64,000 bases of DNA from Paenibacillus sp. HW567 (GTDB lineage Bacteria; Bacillota; Bacilli; Paenibacillales; Paenibacillaceae), in assembly GCF_000374185.1 (NCBI RefSeq), contig NZ_KB910518.1:4822530-4886529 (forward strand). Direction: 5' to 3'. Positions 1 through 8,671 of this stretch are shown here, one piece after another; positions within the stretch are counted from its first letter, which is position 1; each line of letters opens with the position of its first letter. Position numbers and translations under genes: made by a program. The notes under the pieces are model-generated. The model saw only the letters and a program-made list of their open reading frames with translations, ran no database searches and had not been told where the DNA came from.

Positions 1-48
1 GGAACCCGTCTATTTTTCACAAAATAATTATATATGACGTATTATATA

Positions 49-77
49 TTGCATTCACGATTATTATTGCGTATTAT
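49..77 (+). promoter_or_regulatory. Sigma-A-like promoter of ccpN
   Basis: TTGCAT at 49-54 and TATTAT at 72-77 are separated by 17 bp. The box lies about 120 bp upstream of the ccpN start in an AT-rich leader. No operator could be assigned with confidence. Confidence 0.5.
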
Positions 78-197
78 ATAAGCAAGTTAAGGGTTATAAA
101 TCCTATTAAGACGTATGAATGAGAGGGGGAATCCGCGCACGGTGCTCCTTTTCTCAAGAAAGGCAGCCTGAATGTACTCGGAAAGTGGAGGGAACCT

Positions 198-842
198 GTG
201 ATCGAACTGACATCCCGTCAACTGCAAATTATTGATATTGTGAAAAAAAGAGCGCCGATTACCGCCGAGCAAATTGCGGAACAGCTCAACCTCAGCAAGC
301 CGACGATCCGCTCGGACTTGTCCGTGCTCGTTATGCTGGAGTACATTGACGCCAAACCCAAGGTCGGATATTTTCCCGGTAAAAAAGCTTCAGAACGCCT
401 TGGCAACGGCTATCTGCTGCAGGAAACCAGGGTCAAGGACATTCAGAGCATTCCGATCATCATCCGCGAAACTACAACGATTCAGGATGCCGTAGTTACG
501 CTGTTCCTGCAGGATGTAGGCACACTGATCATCTGCGATGGCGAGGGCAAGCTGACCGGCGTGGCTTCACGCAAGGATTTTTTGAAGGTTACGCTGGGCA
601 ATCCCGGCGCGGTGTCCATGCCCGTGAGCATGGTGATGACCCGCCAGCCCAAGGTGGTGACGGTTTCTCCCGAAGATACGGTGCTTGATGCCGCGCAAAA
701 AATGATTTTTCATGAGGTAGACAGTTTGCCGGTGGTTATTCCCGGTGCTGGGGAAGATGCGGGCCTGCGGCTGGATGTGGTAGGCCGGCTGACCAAAACT
801 TCCATCGTCAAACTTCTCCTCGATCTTGAAGCCAAAGGATAA
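198..842 (+). CDS. ccpN: CcpN-type HTH-CBS repressor of gluconeogenic genes
   Basis: This is a 214-residue DNA-binding repressor. An N-terminal winged-helix domain (about residues 5-60, with ITAEQIAEQLNLSKPTIRSD as recognition region) is followed by two CBS motifs (about 75-205) that bind adenine nucleotides. In Bacillus subtilis CcpN represses gapB and pckA during glycolytic growth. The start is GTG at 198, preceded by GGAGGG. The yqfL homologue follows 19 bp later, as in other Bacillota, and glpX comes next, so the three genes look like one gluconeogenesis control group. Identification rests on domain order plus the conserved neighbour. Confidence 0.9.
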   Translation: MIELTSRQLQIIDIVKKRAPITAEQIAEQLNLSKPTIRSDLSVLVMLEYIDAKPKVGYFPGKKASERLGNGYLLQETRVKDIQSIPIIIRETTTIQDAVVTLFLQDVGTLIICDGEGKLTGVASRKDFLKVTLGNPGAVSMPVSMVMTRQPKVVTVSPEDTVLDAAQKMIFHEVDSLPVVIPGAGEDAGLRLDVVGRLTKTSIVKLLLDLEAKG

Positions 843-861
843 CGGGAGGAATTCAAAAAGC

Positions 862-1674
862 ATGGAGCCATCCTCACATTTCATTACGATTTGCTCTGAT
901 TCTATAGGGGATACAGCGGAGGCTGTTGTGCAGGCCGTCATCCACCAATTCCAGAATCAGCGCGTCACAATCAGAAGATACGGCAATGTAAGACATGAAG
1001 ACGAATTGCGGAAGCTGATGGAGGAGACTGCACAGTTGCAAGGTTTTGTCGCCTATACGCTGGTTCAGCCCGAGCTTCGGGAGATGATCCGTGAGGAAGC
1101 GGTGCGCCTCGACCTGCGGATTGTTGATATTATGGGCCCGATGATGCAAGCCTTCATTGACACCTTCGACGATGCGCCGCAGGCGCGGCCCGGGCTGCTG
1201 CACCAGCTCGACGAAGACTATTTCCGCCGGATCGAGGCGATTGAATTCACCGTTGCCTGTGACGACGGGCGTGATCTTGGCGCAATGCTGAAGGCGGATA
1301 TTGTGCTGCTGGGCATGTCGCGCACCTCCAAGACTCCGCTCAGCATTTTCCTGGCCCACCGGGGCAAAAAGGTCGTAAACTACCCGATTGTCCCGGAGAT
1401 CGGTCCGCCCCAGCAGCTCATGAGCCTGCCGCCGAACCGGCTGATCGGACTTACCATGAAACCCGAGTACATGCTGACCATCCGCTCAGAGCGGCTCAAG
1501 CAACTCGGTCTCCCGGCTGGCTCGCAGTACGCCAGTCTGGAACGCATCACGGAGGAAATGGAATACGCTGCGGCGCTGTTCGCCAAACTAGGGTGTCCGG
1601 TCATTGATATCACCAACAAAGCCATTGAAGAAACAGCAGGCATTATTATGGGGCATATTTCCGATTCTCCATAA
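862..1674 (+). CDS. yqfL: Pyruvate, phosphate dikinase regulatory protein (PPSR/YqfL family)
   Basis: This 270-residue protein belongs to the DUF299 kinase/pyrophosphorylase family, which in bacteria and plants reversibly phosphorylates a threonine of pyruvate phosphate dikinase or PEP synthase. The family P-loop is seen in GMSRTSKTPLSIFLAHRGKK (about residues 155-175), and the N-terminus SSHFITICSDSIGDTAE is typical. I chose ATG at 862; GGGAGG lies at 843-848, so spacing is somewhat long. It follows ccpN in the same direction and is probably co-transcribed with it. The substrate enzyme is not in this window. Confidence 0.9.
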   Translation: MEPSSHFITICSDSIGDTAEAVVQAVIHQFQNQRVTIRRYGNVRHEDELRKLMEETAQLQGFVAYTLVQPELREMIREEAVRLDLRIVDIMGPMMQAFIDTFDDAPQARPGLLHQLDEDYFRRIEAIEFTVACDDGRDLGAMLKADIVLLGMSRTSKTPLSIFLAHRGKKVVNYPIVPEIGPPQQLMSLPPNRLIGLTMKPEYMLTIRSERLKQLGLPAGSQYASLERITEEMEYAAALFAKLGCPVIDITNKAIEETAGIIMGHISDSP

Positions 1675-1705
1675 GATACAAAAAACATACTGGAGGGAAA
1701 TCATA

Positions 1706-2701
1706 ATGGAACGCGAATTGGCACTGGAAATTGTACGGGTAACTGAATTGGGCGCCTTATCCTCCGCCCGCTGGATTGGCCGGGGCGATAAAAATGCTGC
1801 GGATGATGCAGCCACGACTGCCATCCGTTCCATGTTTGATTCCGTCTCCATTGACGGGACTGTGGTCATCGGCGAAGGCGAGATGGATGAAGCGCCGATG
1901 CTCTATATCGGGGAGCGCGTCGGCAACCGGAACGGCCCTTCGGTCGATGTCGCCGTTGATCCGCTGGAAGGCACGGAGGTGGTGGCCTGCGGTCTGCACA
2001 ATGCCCAGTCGGTTATCGCTATTGCGGACCGGGGCAGCTTGCTGCATGCGCCCGACATTTACATGGAGAAGCTGGCCTGCGGACCCGAGCTGGCCGGCAG
2101 GCTCAGCATCGAAGACCCGGCTGAGGTCACGCTGCGCAAGGCCAGCCTCATCACCGGCAAAGCGCTCTCCGAGCTGACGGTGATGGTGCTGGACCGCAAG
2201 CGGCATGAGAAGCTGATCGCCAGCCTGCGCAGGCTCGGCGTGCGCGTCAAGCTGATCGGCCACGGCGATGTGGCCGGAGCTATCGCGGCGGCGCTGCCGG
2301 ACAGCGAGGTCGATCTGTACATGGGCTCCGGCGGAGCGCCCGAAGGCGTGCTCGCGGCCGCTGCGCTGAAATGCCTCGGCGGGGAGCTGCAAGGCAAGCT
2401 GCTGCCGGAGGGTCCCCTCGAGCTGCAGCGCTGCTTGATGATGGGGCTGGACAATCCGACCCGCGTGCTGTCGATGGAGGATATGGTCGGCACCGGCGAC
2501 GTTATCTTCGCGGCGACCGGGGTAACCTCCGGCGAGTTCCTGAACGGAGTCCGCTTCATCGGCAAGGACCGCGCCGAGACCCATTCTGTCATTATGCGGG
2601 CGCAGAGCCGCACCATCCGTTACATCCGCAGCATTCATTTTCTGCCGGGCAAGGAAATCCCGCAGGTGGCTGCCAGCCATCAGAATGCAGCGCTGATCTG
2701 A
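1706..2701 (+). CDS. glpX: Class II fructose-1,6-bisphosphatase
   Basis: This 331-residue GlpX-type phosphatase hydrolyses fructose 1,6-bisphosphate to fructose 6-phosphate in gluconeogenesis. Family signatures are GDKNAADDAAT near residue 28, VVIGEGEMDEAPML with metal-binding acidic residues near 55, and DPLEGTEVV near 82. The start is ATG at 1706 after TGGAGGG. It lies 31 bp downstream of yqfL and ends at a strong terminator, so it closes the ccpN-yqfL-glpX group. Cytoplasmic; family length is normal. Confidence 0.95.
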   Translation: MERELALEIVRVTELGALSSARWIGRGDKNAADDAATTAIRSMFDSVSIDGTVVIGEGEMDEAPMLYIGERVGNRNGPSVDVAVDPLEGTEVVACGLHNAQSVIAIADRGSLLHAPDIYMEKLACGPELAGRLSIEDPAEVTLRKASLITGKALSELTVMVLDRKRHEKLIASLRRLGVRVKLIGHGDVAGAIAAALPDSEVDLYMGSGGAPEGVLAAAALKCLGGELQGKLLPEGPLELQRCLMMGLDNPTRVLSMEDMVGTGDVIFAATGVTSGEFLNGVRFIGKDRAETHSVIMRAQSRTIRYIRSIHFLPGKEIPQVAASHQNAALI

Positions 2702-3039
2702 TCCAGCTCCGCTGAAGCTGTGCATACACGCAGAAACGGTTACTCTGTACTTTAAGCGGCTGGTTCCATCCAGAAAATTTAGCAAAGGGTTCCCACACGT
2801 CCACTGCAAGACGCGGGAACCCTTTGCTATTTTCCCCCTACGCTCCACCTCGAATCAAGACACATTTTCATCAAAACTCCCGGACAAGAGTCAGGTAATC
2901 TAACGCCAATTTCATGGTTTTTTTCCATTTGTTAAGCCTTTAGGAACATTGCGCACAACCCCATTACAGAAGCTGCAAAAGAGACTATACTCCTCGTAAG
3001 ATGTGTAAACAATATTCACATTAACAAGGAGGCACAGCG
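2702..3039. other. Intergenic region glpX to 2Fe-2S protein gene
   Basis: Apart from the terminator at 2781-2832 this stretch holds no recognisable gene. A TATACT box near 2986 could be the -10 element of the next gene. An AAGGAGG ribosome binding site precedes its ATG. Confidence 0.4.
2781..2832 (+). terminator. Strong intrinsic terminator after glpX
   Basis: A perfect 14-bp stem (2781-2794 with 2815-2828) encloses a 20-nt loop and is followed by TATTTT. It closes the ccpN-yqfL-glpX unit. Confidence 0.85.
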
Positions 3040-3351
3040 ATGAATATGCGCTTGAAGGTGCTTAAGAAACACCTGCTGTTCTGCTGCAGCGAGCACTGCA
3101 ACAATCAGGATGTGGAAGAGGTTATGCAGGAATTCAAGGAACAGCTCGTAGAGCGCGGCATCAATAAAACGGTCAAACTCAATAAAACAAGCTGTCTCGG
3201 ACTGTGCGGCAACGGACCGTTTGTGATTGTGTATCCCGACGGCATCTGGTATTACAATGTGACTACAGACGATGTGGCGCGGATTGTTGAAGAGCATCTG
3301 GTGAACGGCGAGCCGGTGGAAGAGCTGGTTATGCTCAGAATGGAAGCTTAA
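3040..3351 (+). CDS. (2Fe-2S) thioredoxin-like ferredoxin domain protein
   Basis: This 103-residue protein resembles small thioredoxin-like [2Fe-2S] ferredoxins. Four likely ligand cysteines are visible: a CCSEHC cluster near residues 15-20 and SCLGLCGNGP near 51-57. The remainder, including FVIVYPDGIWYYNVT, matches the fold's C-terminal strand region. It has a good AAGGAGG site 7 bp upstream of ATG. It is monocistronic by context. Electron transfer or Fe-S handling is inferred from family; the partner is unknown. Confidence 0.75.
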   Translation: MNMRLKVLKKHLLFCCSEHCNNQDVEEVMQEFKEQLVERGINKTVKLNKTSCLGLCGNGPFVIVYPDGIWYYNVTTDDVARIVEEHLVNGEPVEELVMLRMEA

Positions 3352-3646
3352 TTTAGAAGCCTAAAGCCCCCTCAAAAAAAGTTACTCTCCCCACTCACAA
3401 TCCTTCTGCGTTGTAACCATTCCCCGCCAAGTCCCTTCCCGTCCCGCTCCACCTGCTGCTCCTTCCATCAAGTCCCATCCTCTGCCCGGGGGCCGGGGCT
3501 TTTTGCGGACTTTGCACCTGCCCGACATACAGTGTCCTGTTGCCCGATCAATTCACTACCGCCCTTTGATTAGAATGGCAGCGTTTGGGTTCATCAGCCT
3601 TGATGATTCTATTGTATAATAGGGGTAAATGAAAAGAGGCTGAAGC
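3352..3646. other. Intergenic region with AraC-gene promoter
   Basis: The stretch is C-rich and non-coding. A GC-rich hairpin followed by CTTTTT lies near 3485-3505 and may terminate upstream transcription. TATAAT at 3615-3620 is a plausible -10 box for the AraC gene. No convincing -35 was found. Confidence 0.4.
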
Positions 3647-4495
3647 ATGGCCATATTCAAATATAATCCAGAACGCCCCTTCCGGGGCAATCCCGATCTG
3701 CATCTGCATTATTGGGGACGTGAGCAGTGTGCTCCCGGACATAGCGTTGGCCCCGGCGTGCGCGACATCTACAAAATCCACTTCATCCATGAAGGTACCG
3801 GCAAAGTGGCTGTCGGTGAAGAAACCCACATTTTGCAGCCTGGACAGGCCTTCCTGACTTATCCACATATCGTTACCCATTATGCAGCGGATACGGATCA
3901 GCCCTGGACGTATTCGTGGATTGCTTTTACGGGAGAAGAAATGGGGTACCTGCTGTCCAAAACCTCTCTCACGCCTGAGCACCCCGTCTTCCCGATGGAT
4001 GATCAGCTTATGCCCACCCTGTACGACCGGCTTACCCTTGCGGCAGACAACACGGACAGCCTTGATTTTCCGCTGAAAGCTATGATGTATGAGTTCTTTG
4101 GTCTGCTGCTGCGCACGGTTCCGGCGGCGGCGGATATTATCCCTATTCCACGTCAAAAGAGCCTCTACGTCGAGCAATGTCTCCACTACCTGCATGCCCA
4201 TTACTGTGAAAATGTCACCGTGGAGATGATGTCCTCCTCCCTGAAGCTTGACCGCAAATATTTATCCGCGTTGTTCAAAAAGACCGTTGGCCTGCCGCCG
4301 CAGCAATATCTGCTCAACTTCCGTATCGCCAAAGCATGCGAGCTGCTGACGGACACGAGCTGTACGATTGGTGAAATATCACGTTCTGTCGGCTATCAGG
4401 ACCCGCTGCTTTTTTCGCGCATGTTCAAGAAGGTCAAGGGCTGCTCTCCCAAGGAATACCGCATCCGCCACGCCAATAACGACATTGTTCTATAA
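3647..4495 (+). CDS. AraC-family transcriptional regulator
   Basis: This 282-residue regulator has an N-terminal cupin-like sensing domain (residues 1-150, including HEGTGKVAVGEETHILQPGQ) and a C-terminal double HTH of AraC/XylS type (about 180-275, with ISRSVGYQDPLLFSRMFKK). Such proteins with a sugar-sensing cupin usually activate carbohydrate genes. No sugar operon is adjacent; the next gene is an aldo/keto reductase 650 bp away. It starts with ATG after AAGAGG. The inducer cannot be read from sequence. Confidence 0.88.
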   Translation: MAIFKYNPERPFRGNPDLHLHYWGREQCAPGHSVGPGVRDIYKIHFIHEGTGKVAVGEETHILQPGQAFLTYPHIVTHYAADTDQPWTYSWIAFTGEEMGYLLSKTSLTPEHPVFPMDDQLMPTLYDRLTLAADNTDSLDFPLKAMMYEFFGLLLRTVPAAADIIPIPRQKSLYVEQCLHYLHAHYCENVTVEMMSSSLKLDRKYLSALFKKTVGLPPQQYLLNFRIAKACELLTDTSCTIGEISRSVGYQDPLLFSRMFKKVKGCSPKEYRIRHANNDIVL

Positions 4496-5153
4496 AAATC
4501 TTCCTTGCTGACATACGTTTGCCGCCGCCTATCCGCTACAATAAGAGCGTGACCCGGAGCATAAGCAACCCGTACTTTCACATGACTCACGATGATTCAA
4601 CTGCTGGAATCCGGCAATACTAGAGAGCTGGGCGCTCCTCTCTCTATTCGGCAATGATCACGCTTACAAAAACTTAAGTCTATGTTACGATGCCAGTGCC
4701 AGTAGGAGTTCTAAATCTGTGGCTTAGATAGAGCCATCGCGGTTTGGGGAGAGAGGGATTCGTCGGGCACTTATCACCTCTTCGTCAGGTAGATTTGGGG
4801 TGAATGTCCGCCCATAAAGGCGCTGGAGTCCGTTCACTCGCGGAAAAAGGACCTCCAGTAGAAATAAGAGCGGCTCAGTCCGCTACAAAATGGGCAGACT
4901 CATCCAATCAGGAGATGACTCTGTTCGCGAGGCCTGATACGCCGCCAGCGTGATCTCTACGCCCTGCTCCATTTGGCGGAGCATCGTTTGAACTCCAGCA
5001 TGCAGAGTCTGACGATCTACTAGTTTTGCAAGAAGTAACTTGGTGAACCATTTGCTTACTTAAGCGAATGCTCACGATGCCGGTTTGTACGAAGTCAATG
5101 CAGGAAGTAACGCAATGGGGTAATCGCTAACCAAACTCTTAGGAGGTAAAAAA
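4496..5153. other. Long intergenic stretch with a possible coding fossil
   Basis: No intact gene is seen. On the minus strand around 4905-5025 an open stretch reads like protein (for example TLHAGVQTMLRQMEQGVEIT) but lacks a start and is closed by stops, so it may be a decayed gene fragment of unknown family. Other parts show nothing recognisable. The ribosome binding site TTAGGAGG of the next gene ends the region. Confidence 0.35.
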
Positions 5154-6143
5154 ATGTACAACGCTAATCCTGAACGTTATGCGAATATGAAATACAACCG
5201 TACCGGCCGCAGCGGCCTGCTTCTCCCGGCGATCTCGCTTGGGCTGTGGCATAATTTCGGCGGCAACGATGTGTTCGAGAACGGCCGTGCCATGATCAGA
5301 CGCGCCTTCGATCTCGGTATTACCCACTTCGACCTTGCCAACAACTACGGCCCGCCCGCAGGTTCTGCCGAAGAGAGCTTTGGGCAAATTCTCCAAAAAG
5401 ACTTCGCCGCCTACCGCGACGAGCTGATCATCTCCAGCAAAGCCGGCTATTACATGTGGCCGGGACCCTACGGTGATTGGGGCTCGAAGAAATATCTTGT
5501 CTCCAGTCTCGACCAGAGCCTGAAGCGGATGGGGCTGGACTATGTGGATATTTTTTATCATCACCGCCCGGACCCGAATACACCGCTGGAAGAAACAATG
5601 GCCGCGCTGGATCTGCTTGTGCGCCAGGGCAAAGCGCTGTATGTCGGCATCTCCAATTATAAGGCCGAGGAAGCGCGGGAAGCGGCGCAGATTCTCCGCC
5701 GCCTCGGCACGCCTTGCCTGATCCATCAGCCGAATTATTCCATGATGTCACGCTGGATCGAGGACGGGCTGCAGGATGTGCTGGCTGAGGAAGGCATCGG
5801 CACCATCGCCTTCTCCCCGCTGCAAAAAGGCATCCTGACCGACCGCTACCTGAACGGAATCACCCCTGATTCCCGTGCGGCCGGACCAAGCGTGTTCCTC
5901 TCCGAGAAGGAAATTACCGCCGAGGTCATCGGCAAGGTAAGCAAGCTGAATGAGCTGGCTGCTTCACGCGGGCAGAAGATGTCACAGCTCGCCTTATCGT
6001 GGGTGCTTCGCGGCGGTAAAGTCACTTCGGCCCTGATCGGCGCGAGCAAGGTCAGCCAGATCGAGGATGCCGTAGCCTCCTTGAACGCACCGGAGCTGAG
6101 CGCGGAAGAGCTGGAGCAAATCGAGTCCATTTTGCGGGGATAA
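5154..6143 (+). CDS. Aldo/keto reductase, YghZ/glyceraldehyde-3-phosphate reductase type
   Basis: This 329-residue NADPH-dependent aldo/keto reductase resembles YghZ (L-glyceraldehyde 3-phosphate reductase) and potassium-channel beta-subunit-like AKRs. The catalytic tetrad is visible as DLANNYG (Asp, Tyr), ISSKAGYY (Lys) and FYHHRPD (His). FSPLQKGILTDRYL and LIGASKV near the end are nucleotide-binding segments. Start ATG at 5154 follows TTAGGAGG. It is followed by its own terminator, so it appears monocistronic. Detoxification of methylglyoxal or other aldehydes is typical of the subfamily; the substrate here is inferred. Confidence 0.88.
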   Translation: MYNANPERYANMKYNRTGRSGLLLPAISLGLWHNFGGNDVFENGRAMIRRAFDLGITHFDLANNYGPPAGSAEESFGQILQKDFAAYRDELIISSKAGYYMWPGPYGDWGSKKYLVSSLDQSLKRMGLDYVDIFYHHRPDPNTPLEETMAALDLLVRQGKALYVGISNYKAEEAREAAQILRRLGTPCLIHQPNYSMMSRWIEDGLQDVLAEEGIGTIAFSPLQKGILTDRYLNGITPDSRAAGPSVFLSEKEITAEVIGKVSKLNELAASRGQKMSQLALSWVLRGGKVTSALIGASKVSQIEDAVASLNAPELSAEELEQIESILRG

Positions 6144-6162
6144 GCTGAACACATACACACAC

Positions 6163-6227
6163 AAAGACGGCAATAGCGTCCCCACGGCTACCAAGCAAGC
6201 TGTAGGGGCGCTCTATTGCCGTCTTTT
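6163..6227 (+). terminator. Intrinsic terminator after aldo/keto reductase
   Basis: An inverted repeat of about 14 bp (6163-6176 with 6211-6224) brackets a 34-nt loop and ends in TCTTTTG. It separates the two aldo/keto reductase genes. Confidence 0.8.
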
Positions 6228-6314
6228 GCTGCGGGAATGCTATAATGTACACAAAACTATATAAGGTGAACTTGAATAATTTATTAATAGGGGAAAAGTG
6301 ACGGAGGAACGCCG

Positions 6315-7223
6315 ATGAACAAGAACCGTTTAGGAAATTCCGAGTTATACGTGAGTACTATGGGTCTCGGCTGCATGTCCCTGGGGACTGACGGGGCTAA
6401 GGCCATTCCAATTATTCATGAGGCGCTTGAGCGGGGCGTCAACTTTCTGGATACCGCCGATCTCTATGATAGCGGACGGAATGAAGAGATCATCGGGCAG
6501 GCACTGCGCCGACGCCGGGCGGATGTTATCCTCGCCACCAAAGTCGGCAACCGCAGAGCTCCCGGACAGGAGGGCTGGACTTGGGACCCTTCCAGGGCCT
6601 ATATTAAATCGGCAATAAAAGAGAGCCTGCGCAGACTGCAGACGGATTATATCGACCTGTACCAGTTGCACGGCGGTACCATCGAGGACCCGATTGACGA
6701 GACCATTGAAGCCTTCGAGGAGTTGAAGCAAGAAGGACTAATCCGCTATTACGGCATCTCCTCCATCCGCCCGAATGTAATCAGGGAATACGTCTCCCGT
6801 TCCAATATTGTCAGTGTCATGAGCCAGTACAGCATCCTGGACCGGCGCCCCGAGGAAGAGGTTCTGCCCCTGCTGGAGCAGAAGGGCATCAGTGTGATCG
6901 CCCGGGGACCACTGGCAAGCGGCATATTAACCGAACATGGCGCCAGTAAAGCTAACCGGGAGTATCTTGGCTACAGCAGCGAAGAACTGGCAAATCTGCA
7001 TGAGCAGCTTCTCCATCAGACCTCCGGCTCCCGCACCCTGACGGAGACGGCGCTGCATTATCCGCTGGCGAACCCGGCAGTCGCCGCCATCATCCCGGGC
7101 GCGGGCAGCCTGGAGCAGCTTCGGCTGAATGCGGCGGCGGCTGAAGCCGCCCCGCTCTCTCCGGCAGAGCTGGCTGCTGTTCGTGCTGCCAGCAAGAGCA
7201 ACCGGTATGCGCAGCACCGGTAA
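6315..7223 (+). CDS. Aldo/keto reductase family oxidoreductase
   Basis: This 302-residue aldo/keto reductase is distinct from its upstream neighbour. The catalytic residues are seen in FLDTADLYDSG (Asp, Tyr), ILATKVGN (Lys) and LYQLHGG (His); GPLASGILT and AAIIPGAGSLEQL are the NADPH-binding parts. It resembles YhdN/YajO-like reductases. A GGAGGA site precedes ATG at 6315. It has its own upstream region and a downstream terminator, so the two reductases are separately expressed. Substrate unknown. Confidence 0.88.
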   Translation: MNKNRLGNSELYVSTMGLGCMSLGTDGAKAIPIIHEALERGVNFLDTADLYDSGRNEEIIGQALRRRRADVILATKVGNRRAPGQEGWTWDPSRAYIKSAIKESLRRLQTDYIDLYQLHGGTIEDPIDETIEAFEELKQEGLIRYYGISSIRPNVIREYVSRSNIVSVMSQYSILDRRPEEEVLPLLEQKGISVIARGPLASGILTEHGASKANREYLGYSSEELANLHEQLLHQTSGSRTLTETALHYPLANPAVAAIIPGAGSLEQLRLNAAAAEAAPLSPAELAAVRAASKSNRYAQHR

Positions 7224-7238
7224 GAATATACATGGCGA

Positions 7239-7293
7239 AGAGGCTGTTTCTGTAACTGTTAGATCATAACAGTTCAGGAGCAGCCTCTTTTAT
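7239..7293. terminator. Bidirectional terminator between convergent genes
   Basis: AAGAGGCTG at 7239-7247 pairs with CAGCCTCTT at 7281-7289, followed by TTTT. It lies between the convergent reductase and ZIP transporter genes and can serve both. Confidence 0.75.
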
Positions 7294-7309
7294 CATTTTC
7301 CGCCCATCC

Positions 7310-8041
7310 TCACCCAAACACTTGCGTAATATACACCATCGCCAGCAGACCGAAGATAAATGAATACGTTGAGGGGCGTTCATATCCGTGTCCGTGGCTC
7401 TCAGGGATCAGCTCCTTGTAGACGATGAAGAGCATCGCGCCTGCGGCAAAAGCCAGACCGTAACCGACTACATTCTGCACATAGCTGGCTGTAAAATAGC
7501 CAATCACCGCCGACACCATCTCCATGAGGCCGGTTAGCGCAGCCATAGACAGCGCTTTTCGGCGTGTAGCCCGGGAGTTCATCAGAAAGACAGCCAGAAT
7601 GAGGCCTTCCGGCATATTTTGCGCCCCGATGGCAATTGCCACCATAGGTCCAAGGCTCGTCTGCTCACTGGCATAGCTGAAGCCTGTACTAAGCCCTTCG
7701 GGAATGTTATGAATGAACAGCGCAATCAACACAAGCAGCGCTTTGGAATCCATATTGGCGTAACCCGGTTTATTCTCGACATCAATATGCGGGATATTAT
7801 TCTCGATCAGATCAAGCAGCAGCACACCGGTAATCAGCCCAAGGGTAAGCCCGATGATTCCCGATTCCTTGATGGCCTGCGGCATTAAGCCGAAGGTCGA
7901 CGCGGATACCATAATTCCGGCGGTGAAGGCGACCAGCACATCCTTCCATAGCTCGGATAATCTTCTGACAAACAGAATGGGAACCACTCCAAGCACCGTA
8001 GCCATAGCCGATAAAAAGCTCCCCAGAAGCGCAGTTGCCAA
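7310..8041 (-). CDS. ZIP-family divalent metal transporter
   Basis: This 243-residue membrane protein of the ZIP/ZupT family probably imports zinc or other divalent metals. The two metal-site helices are plain: HNIPEGLSTGF (about residues 112-122) and QNMPEGLILAV (about 140-150); HGHGYE near 220 is a His-rich loop. Seven to eight membrane segments can be drawn. Translation likely starts at TTG (8041) after AAGGGG. In the second motif Gln replaces the more common His, as in several bacterial ZIPs. No Zur box was identified. Confidence 0.85.
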   Translation of the reverse strand: MATALLGSFLSAMATVLGVVPILFVRRLSELWKDVLVAFTAGIMVSASTFGLMPQAIKESGIIGLTLGLITGVLLLDLIENNIPHIDVENKPGYANMDSKALLVLIALFIHNIPEGLSTGFSYASEQTSLGPMVAIAIGAQNMPEGLILAVFLMNSRATRRKALSMAALTGLMEMVSAVIGYFTASYVQNVVGYGLAFAAGAMLFIVYKELIPESHGHGYERPSTYSFIFGLLAMVYITQVFG

Positions 8042-8125
8042 GTCTTCAACCCCTTTTGCGGACAGGTCGTATAGACCAAGCTTATGCTTGCGGGAGCGGT
8101 AATTATGCCTGTATTTTCCAAACGT

Positions 8126-8641
8126 CTACAGCTCTGGCGACAGCGGCAGGGTCATCAAGTCCTCGTCCAGATATGCCTCCCCCAGCTTCATTGCCTTCGG
8201 CTCCGTTCCATAACAGATGAAACCGAGCGATTCATACAGCTTTTTGGCGGGAAGATTGGTGGAGGTTAAGGTCAGCGTAAGGATTTCCAGCCCCGGCATC
8301 ACCTTGGCCCGGCTAATCAGCTCCAGCATCAGCAAGCGGCCCAGCCCCTGCTTCCGGGCATCGGGATGAACATATACGGAATATACATGTGCTTTATGAT
8401 TGATTTTGGGCCTGTTCTCGCGGAAAAAGGTTACCATGCCCACAAGCTTCTCCTTATCGTCAAAAGCGCCCAGAGTGAAACGATCGTCCGACGGCTCCAG
8501 CCTAATTCTAGTGGTAACGATGGATAGCTTCGACTCCGACTCATAGGAGCTGAGAAAAGCTTCCGGGGATTTCCGCAGCGACAGCAGCCGGAGCTCCCGG
8601 TAGATCTCCGCGTCAGCGGCAGTCAGCGTTCTTATGTGCAA
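8126..8641 (-). CDS. GNAT-family N-acetyltransferase
   Basis: This 171-residue acetyltransferase has the GNAT acetyl-CoA motif A (VYSVYVHPDARKQGLGRLLM, about residues 88-107) and the C-terminal NLPAKKLYESLGF. It resembles RimI/YokL-like enzymes; the acceptor is unknown. The gene starts with ATG; the ORF is free-standing on the minus strand between the ZIP gene and a hydrolase, with spacing that does not indicate an operon. Confidence 0.8.
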   Translation of the reverse strand: MHIRTLTAADAEIYRELRLLSLRKSPEAFLSSYESESKLSIVTTRIRLEPSDDRFTLGAFDDKEKLVGMVTFFRENRPKINHKAHVYSVYVHPDARKQGLGRLLMLELISRAKVMPGLEILTLTLTSTNLPAKKLYESLGFICYGTEPKAMKLGEAYLDEDLMTLPLSPEL

Positions 8642-8671
8642 GGGTTCGCACCTCCTCCCAGGACCCGATTT

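Noticed and set aside
1757..2848. 363-residue minus-strand ORF opposite glpX
   Set aside because: It is an antisense shadow of a well-recognised gene in a GC-rich stretch.
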